This document shows, one piece after another, positions 61,217 through 64,000 of a stretch of DNA of 64,000 nt (positions are counted from its first letter, which is position 1; each line of letters starts with the position of its first letter). The notes beneath the pieces were generated by a model. That model was not told where the DNA came from and did not search any database. It saw only the letters and a list, made by a program, of their open reading frames with translations. A program made the position numbers and the translations under genes. Origin of the DNA: Hymenobacter properus (lineage in GTDB: Bacteria; Bacteroidota; Bacteroidia; Cytophagales; Hymenobacteraceae); contig NZ_JADQDP010000001.1 of assembly GCF_015694735.1 (NCBI RefSeq), forward strand, positions 1,302,001 through 1,366,000, read 5' to 3'.

Positions 61217-62779
61217 ATGAGCACTCTCCGCCTCTTCCTGCTGTGCGCCACCGTCATTGCGGCTGCCGTGATGGAACTGATTGATACCAGCATCGTGAAC
61301 GTGGCGCTCTCGCACATGAGCGGCAACCTCGGTGCTACGCTGGCGGATACCTCCTGGGTCATCACGTCCTATGCCATCGCCAACATCATTATCATCCCGA
61401 TTACCAGCTTCCTGGCGGCGCGGTTTGGGCGGCGGCGCTACTTCATTGGGTCCATTATTCTGTTCACGCTGGCCTCGGTGCTGTGCGGCACGGCGGGCAA
61501 TATCTGGACGCTGGTCGCCTTCCGGTTTGTGCAGGGGCTGGGCGGCGGGGCCTTGCTATCGACTTCGCAGACCATTGTTTTTGAAGCCTTCCCGCCGGCC
61601 AAGCGCGGGGTGGCGAGTGCCTTGTTTGGCATTGGTGTGTTTACAGGGCCCACCATTGGGCCTACGCTGGGGGGCTACATTCTGGACGTGAGCACCTGGC
61701 ACTGGATATTCCTGGTGAATGTGCCCATCGGCATTGTTGTGACAGTTGGGGCGTTTCTGCTGGTGCGGGAGCCCGCCGTGCAGGTGGCCCGCAATGCACT
61801 GCGCATGGATTGGGTGGGCTTGTTTTTCCTGATTGTAGGCGTGGGGGCGCTGCAAGTGGTACTGGAGCGCGGCCAGGAAGAAGACTGGTTCCAAACAGCG
61901 TACATCACGCAGCTGAGCGTGGCCGCGGCCGTGGGCATTGTGGCGTTTATCTGGTGGGAGCTAACCACCGAATTTCCCATCGTGAACCTGCGGGTGCTGA
62001 AAAGCCGCACATTGGCGGTGGCAGCGCTGCTCACCTTCGTGACGGGCATGGGACTATTCACCTCCGTGTACCTCACGCCGGTATTTGCTCAGCGCCTGCT
62101 GCATTTCCCGGTGCTCGACACGGGCCTTTTGTTGCTGCCTGGGGCAGTGCTGGCTATTTTCTGCCTGGTGCTCACGGCCCGCGCGCTGCAAGGCGGCGTG
62201 CCCATTCCAGTCGTAGTCATGCTGGGGTTTCTGCTGTTTTTCGCGTTTAGCTGGCGCATGGCGCTGCTGAATGGCACGGCGGGCAAGGACGATTTTTATT
62301 TTCCGCTCATTTTGCGTGGGGCGGGGTTGGCCCTGCTCACCGTGCCACTTACGGCACTGGCCGTATCTGGCCTGGCGCTGAAGGACATTGCCCAGGGTGC
62401 GGCCCTCAACAACATGATGCGCCAGTTGGGCGGCTCATTCGGCATTGCCATCGTGAACACCTACCTGGCCACGCAATTTGCCGTGCACCGGCAGGCCCTC
62501 GTCACCCACCTTACGGCCGCCGACCTGGGTGTGGCCGAGCGCCTGGCCGCCGGCGCGCAGCTAGTGGCTCTGCGCCTGGGCCAGCCCGTGCTGGAAGCCC
62601 AACGGCGTGCCTACGGCCTGCTGGACGCGGCCGTGAACCAGCAGGCCGGCATCATGAGCTACAACGACGCTTTCCTGCTGGTGGGTTGCTTTTTTCTGGC
62701 GGCCATGCCCTTGCTCCTGCTGGTGGTGCGCCGCCAGCCGGGCCGCTCGCCGGTGAAGGTCAGCTTGTCGGACCATTGA
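61217..62779 (+). CDS. DHA2-family (EmrB/QacA-like) MFS multidrug transporter
   Basis: 520 residues, about 14 transmembrane segments. Motif D1 reads ELIDTSIVNVALSHMS, motif A is FLAARFGRRRYFIGS, motif B is RFVQGLGGGALL and motif C is GIGVFTGPTIGPTLGG, diagnostic of drug:proton antiporters. EmrB proteins usually work with a periplasmic adaptor (EmrA) and an outer-membrane channel, but neither is encoded here, so the partners are elsewhere or not needed. Predicted to be repressed by the upstream TetR protein. Inner membrane. Confidence 0.93.
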   Translation: MSTLRLFLLCATVIAAAVMELIDTSIVNVALSHMSGNLGATLADTSWVITSYAIANIIIIPITSFLAARFGRRRYFIGSIILFTLASVLCGTAGNIWTLVAFRFVQGLGGGALLSTSQTIVFEAFPPAKRGVASALFGIGVFTGPTIGPTLGGYILDVSTWHWIFLVNVPIGIVVTVGAFLLVREPAVQVARNALRMDWVGLFFLIVGVGALQVVLERGQEEDWFQTAYITQLSVAAAVGIVAFIWWELTTEFPIVNLRVLKSRTLAVAALLTFVTGMGLFTSVYLTPVFAQRLLHFPVLDTGLLLLPGAVLAIFCLVLTARALQGGVPIPVVVMLGFLLFFAFSWRMALLNGTAGKDDFYFPLILRGAGLALLTVPLTALAVSGLALKDIAQGAALNNMMRQLGGSFGIAIVNTYLATQFAVHRQALVTHLTAADLGVAERLAAGAQLVALRLGQPVLEAQRRAYGLLDAAVNQQAGIMSYNDAFLLVGCFFLAAMPLLLLVVRRQPGRSPVKVSLSDH

Positions 62780-62837
62780 CTTAGGCTCTGCGGAGAAGAC
62801 CATTCAGCTGCTATTGTTTCCTCAAAATCCCCTCATT

Positions 62838-64000
62838 ATGCCTGAATACAAACGGGTAGTCATTACGGGCGTGGGCGCCCTCACGCCCATCGGCAACGAC
62901 GCCGCCAGCTTTGGCCGCGCGCTGCGGGCAGGCGTGAGCGGGGCGGCGCCCATCACCCACTTCGACGCGTCGAAATTCAAAACCCGCTTCGCCTGCGAAG
63001 TGAAAGGCTTCGACCCGCTCCGCTTCCTCGACCGCCAGGAGGTGCGCAAGTACGACCTATTCACGCAGTACGCGCTGGTGGCGGCCGATGAGGCCATTCG
63101 GCACGCCGAGCTGGAATTTGACCAGCTCAACCGCAACCGCATTGGCGTCATCTGGGGCTCGGGGGTGGGCGGGCTGGGCACCCTGCAGGAACAGATAAGC
63201 GAGTTTGCCCACGGCGACGGCACGCCGCGCTTCAACCCCTTCATGGGCGCGAAAATGATTATTGACATCGCGGCCGGGCTGATTTCCATCAAGCACGGGC
63301 TGCGGGGGCTGAATTTTGCCACGGTTTCGGCCTGCGCCACGTCTACCACAGCGCTGATTGATGCCTTCAACTACATCCGCTGGGGCAAGGCCGACGTGCT
63401 GATTTCGGGCGGCTCCGAGGCGGCCGTCAACGAAACGGGCATTGGCAGCTACAACGCCCTGCGGGCCCTCTCGACCCGCAACGAGGACTACGCCACCGCC
63501 TCGCGGCCCTTCGATGTGAGCCGCGACGGCTTTGTGGTGGGCGAAGGCGCCGGCGCGCTGATTCTGGAAGAGTATGAGCACGCCCGCCGCCGTGGGGTGC
63601 CCATTCTGGCCGAGTTGGTGGGCGGGGGCATGGCCGCCGATGCCTACCACCTCACCGGCACCCACCCCGAGGGCGAAGGCGCCTACTTAAGCATGGAGGC
63701 GGCGCTGAACGATGCCGGCTTACACGCCGCCCAGATTGACTACCTGAACGCCCACGCCACCTCCACCGGCCTGGGCGATGCCAGCGAGCTGCGCGCCATT
63801 GGGCGGGTGTTTGGGCCGGCGCCGCACCTACACATCAGCGCCACCAAAAGCATGACGGGGCACCTGCTGGGCGCCGCCGGGGCTGTGGAAGCCATTGCCT
63901 GCGTGCAGGCCGTGCAGCAAGACGTGGTGCCGCCCACCATCAACACCGCGCAGCCCGACCCGGAAATCACGGGCCGCCTCCGGCTCACGCTGGGCCAGCC
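62838..64000 (+). CDS. fabF: Beta-ketoacyl-ACP synthase II (FabF/KAS II), 3' truncated by window end
   Basis: 387 codons are visible of the usual ~415; the gene runs off the window. It starts MPEYKRVVITGVGALTPIGN. The thiolase-fold active site is intact: nucleophile in VSACATSTTA (Cys166), first histidine in NAHATSTGLGD, lysine in SATKSMTGHLLGAAG together with the second histidine, and the gatekeeper-region RPFDVSRDGFVVGEGAG. It condenses malonyl-ACP with acyl-ACP in fatty acid elongation. Many Bacteroidota carry several copies, some in secondary-lipid clusters; the rest of the neighbourhood is outside the window. It follows the transporter by 58 bases on the same strand but is functionally unrelated. 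Confidence 0.93.
   Translation, partial: MPEYKRVVITGVGALTPIGNDAASFGRALRAGVSGAAPITHFDASKFKTRFACEVKGFDPLRFLDRQEVRKYDLFTQYALVAADEAIRHAELEFDQLNRNRIGVIWGSGVGGLGTLQEQISEFAHGDGTPRFNPFMGAKMIIDIAAGLISIKHGLRGLNFATVSACATSTTALIDAFNYIRWGKADVLISGGSEAAVNETGIGSYNALRALSTRNEDYATASRPFDVSRDGFVVGEGAGALILEEYEHARRRGVPILAELVGGGMAADAYHLTGTHPEGEGAYLSMEAALNDAGLHAAQIDYLNAHATSTGLGDASELRAIGRVFGPAPHLHISATKSMTGHLLGAAGAVEAIACVQAVQQDVVPPTINTAQPDPEITGRLRLTLGQ

Overview
The window reads as chromosomal DNA of a GC-rich member of the Bacteroidota (Cytophagales), most likely Hymenobacter or a close relative. The evidence is two SusC/SusD pairs, two proteins with type IX secretion (T9SS) sorting domains, Bacteroidota-type TAnnTTTG promoter boxes, and a family of long hairpin repeats of the kind common in this lineage. 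The genus is inferred from gene content; no rRNA or tRNA gene was seen. Both ends cut through genes.

Left part (1-20.5 kb, all plus strand): sugar-acid and polysaccharide catabolism. It opens with a truncated DUF6298 beta-helix protein and a sialate O-acetylesterase-like enzyme. Next come a Tat-exported TIM-barrel protein, a RuBisCO-like protein overlapping a DUF1537 sugar-acid kinase, an Asp/Glu-racemase-fold protein and a bile-acid-symporter-family carrier. The RuBisCO-like/DUF1537 pair is the signature of the D-apionate branch of D-apiose catabolism. A DUF3826 protein, a SusC/SusD pair and five enzymes of an L-fucose-type oxidative pathway follow: two SDR dehydrogenases, a fumarylacetoacetate-hydrolase-fold enzyme, a fuconolactonase-type amidohydrolase and a zinc alcohol dehydrogenase. 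A sugar-acid dehydratase is missing.

Middle (20.7-39.3 kb): a four-gene membrane/two-component signalling module; a low-GC gene-poor stretch; three tandem phage-tail-collar (microcystin-dependent-protein-like) genes; a formyltransferase; a 2547-residue T9SS-secreted repeat protein ended by a strong terminator; an orphan SMI1/KNR4-like gene; and a second T9SS protein on the minus strand. The tail-collar triplet beside a giant secreted adhesin-like protein, with no other phage genes, is the best candidate for an undescribed surface system.

Right part (39.6-60.5 kb): a pectin/rhamnogalacturonan utilisation locus. On the minus strand are a beta-propeller glycosidase, SusC, SusD, GH2, a DUF4450 six-hairpin enzyme, a second six-hairpin-like enzyme and a GH28 polygalacturonase, ending at a terminator near 39.58 kb. 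Divergent on the plus strand are a rhamnogalacturonan acetylesterase and two GH43-like beta-propellers. With the apiose- and fucose-type pathways on the left, the sugars fit complex pectin (apiose, fucose, galacturonate, acetyl groups; possibly RG-II). That link is inference.

Far right (60.5-64 kb): a TetR regulator and a DHA2 multidrug transporter, each preceded by the same ATACC-N4-GGTAT operator, then a truncated fabF. At least five hairpins of one repeat family, plus several other hairpin types, lie between genes and create false upstream start codons, so several gene starts were moved downstream.
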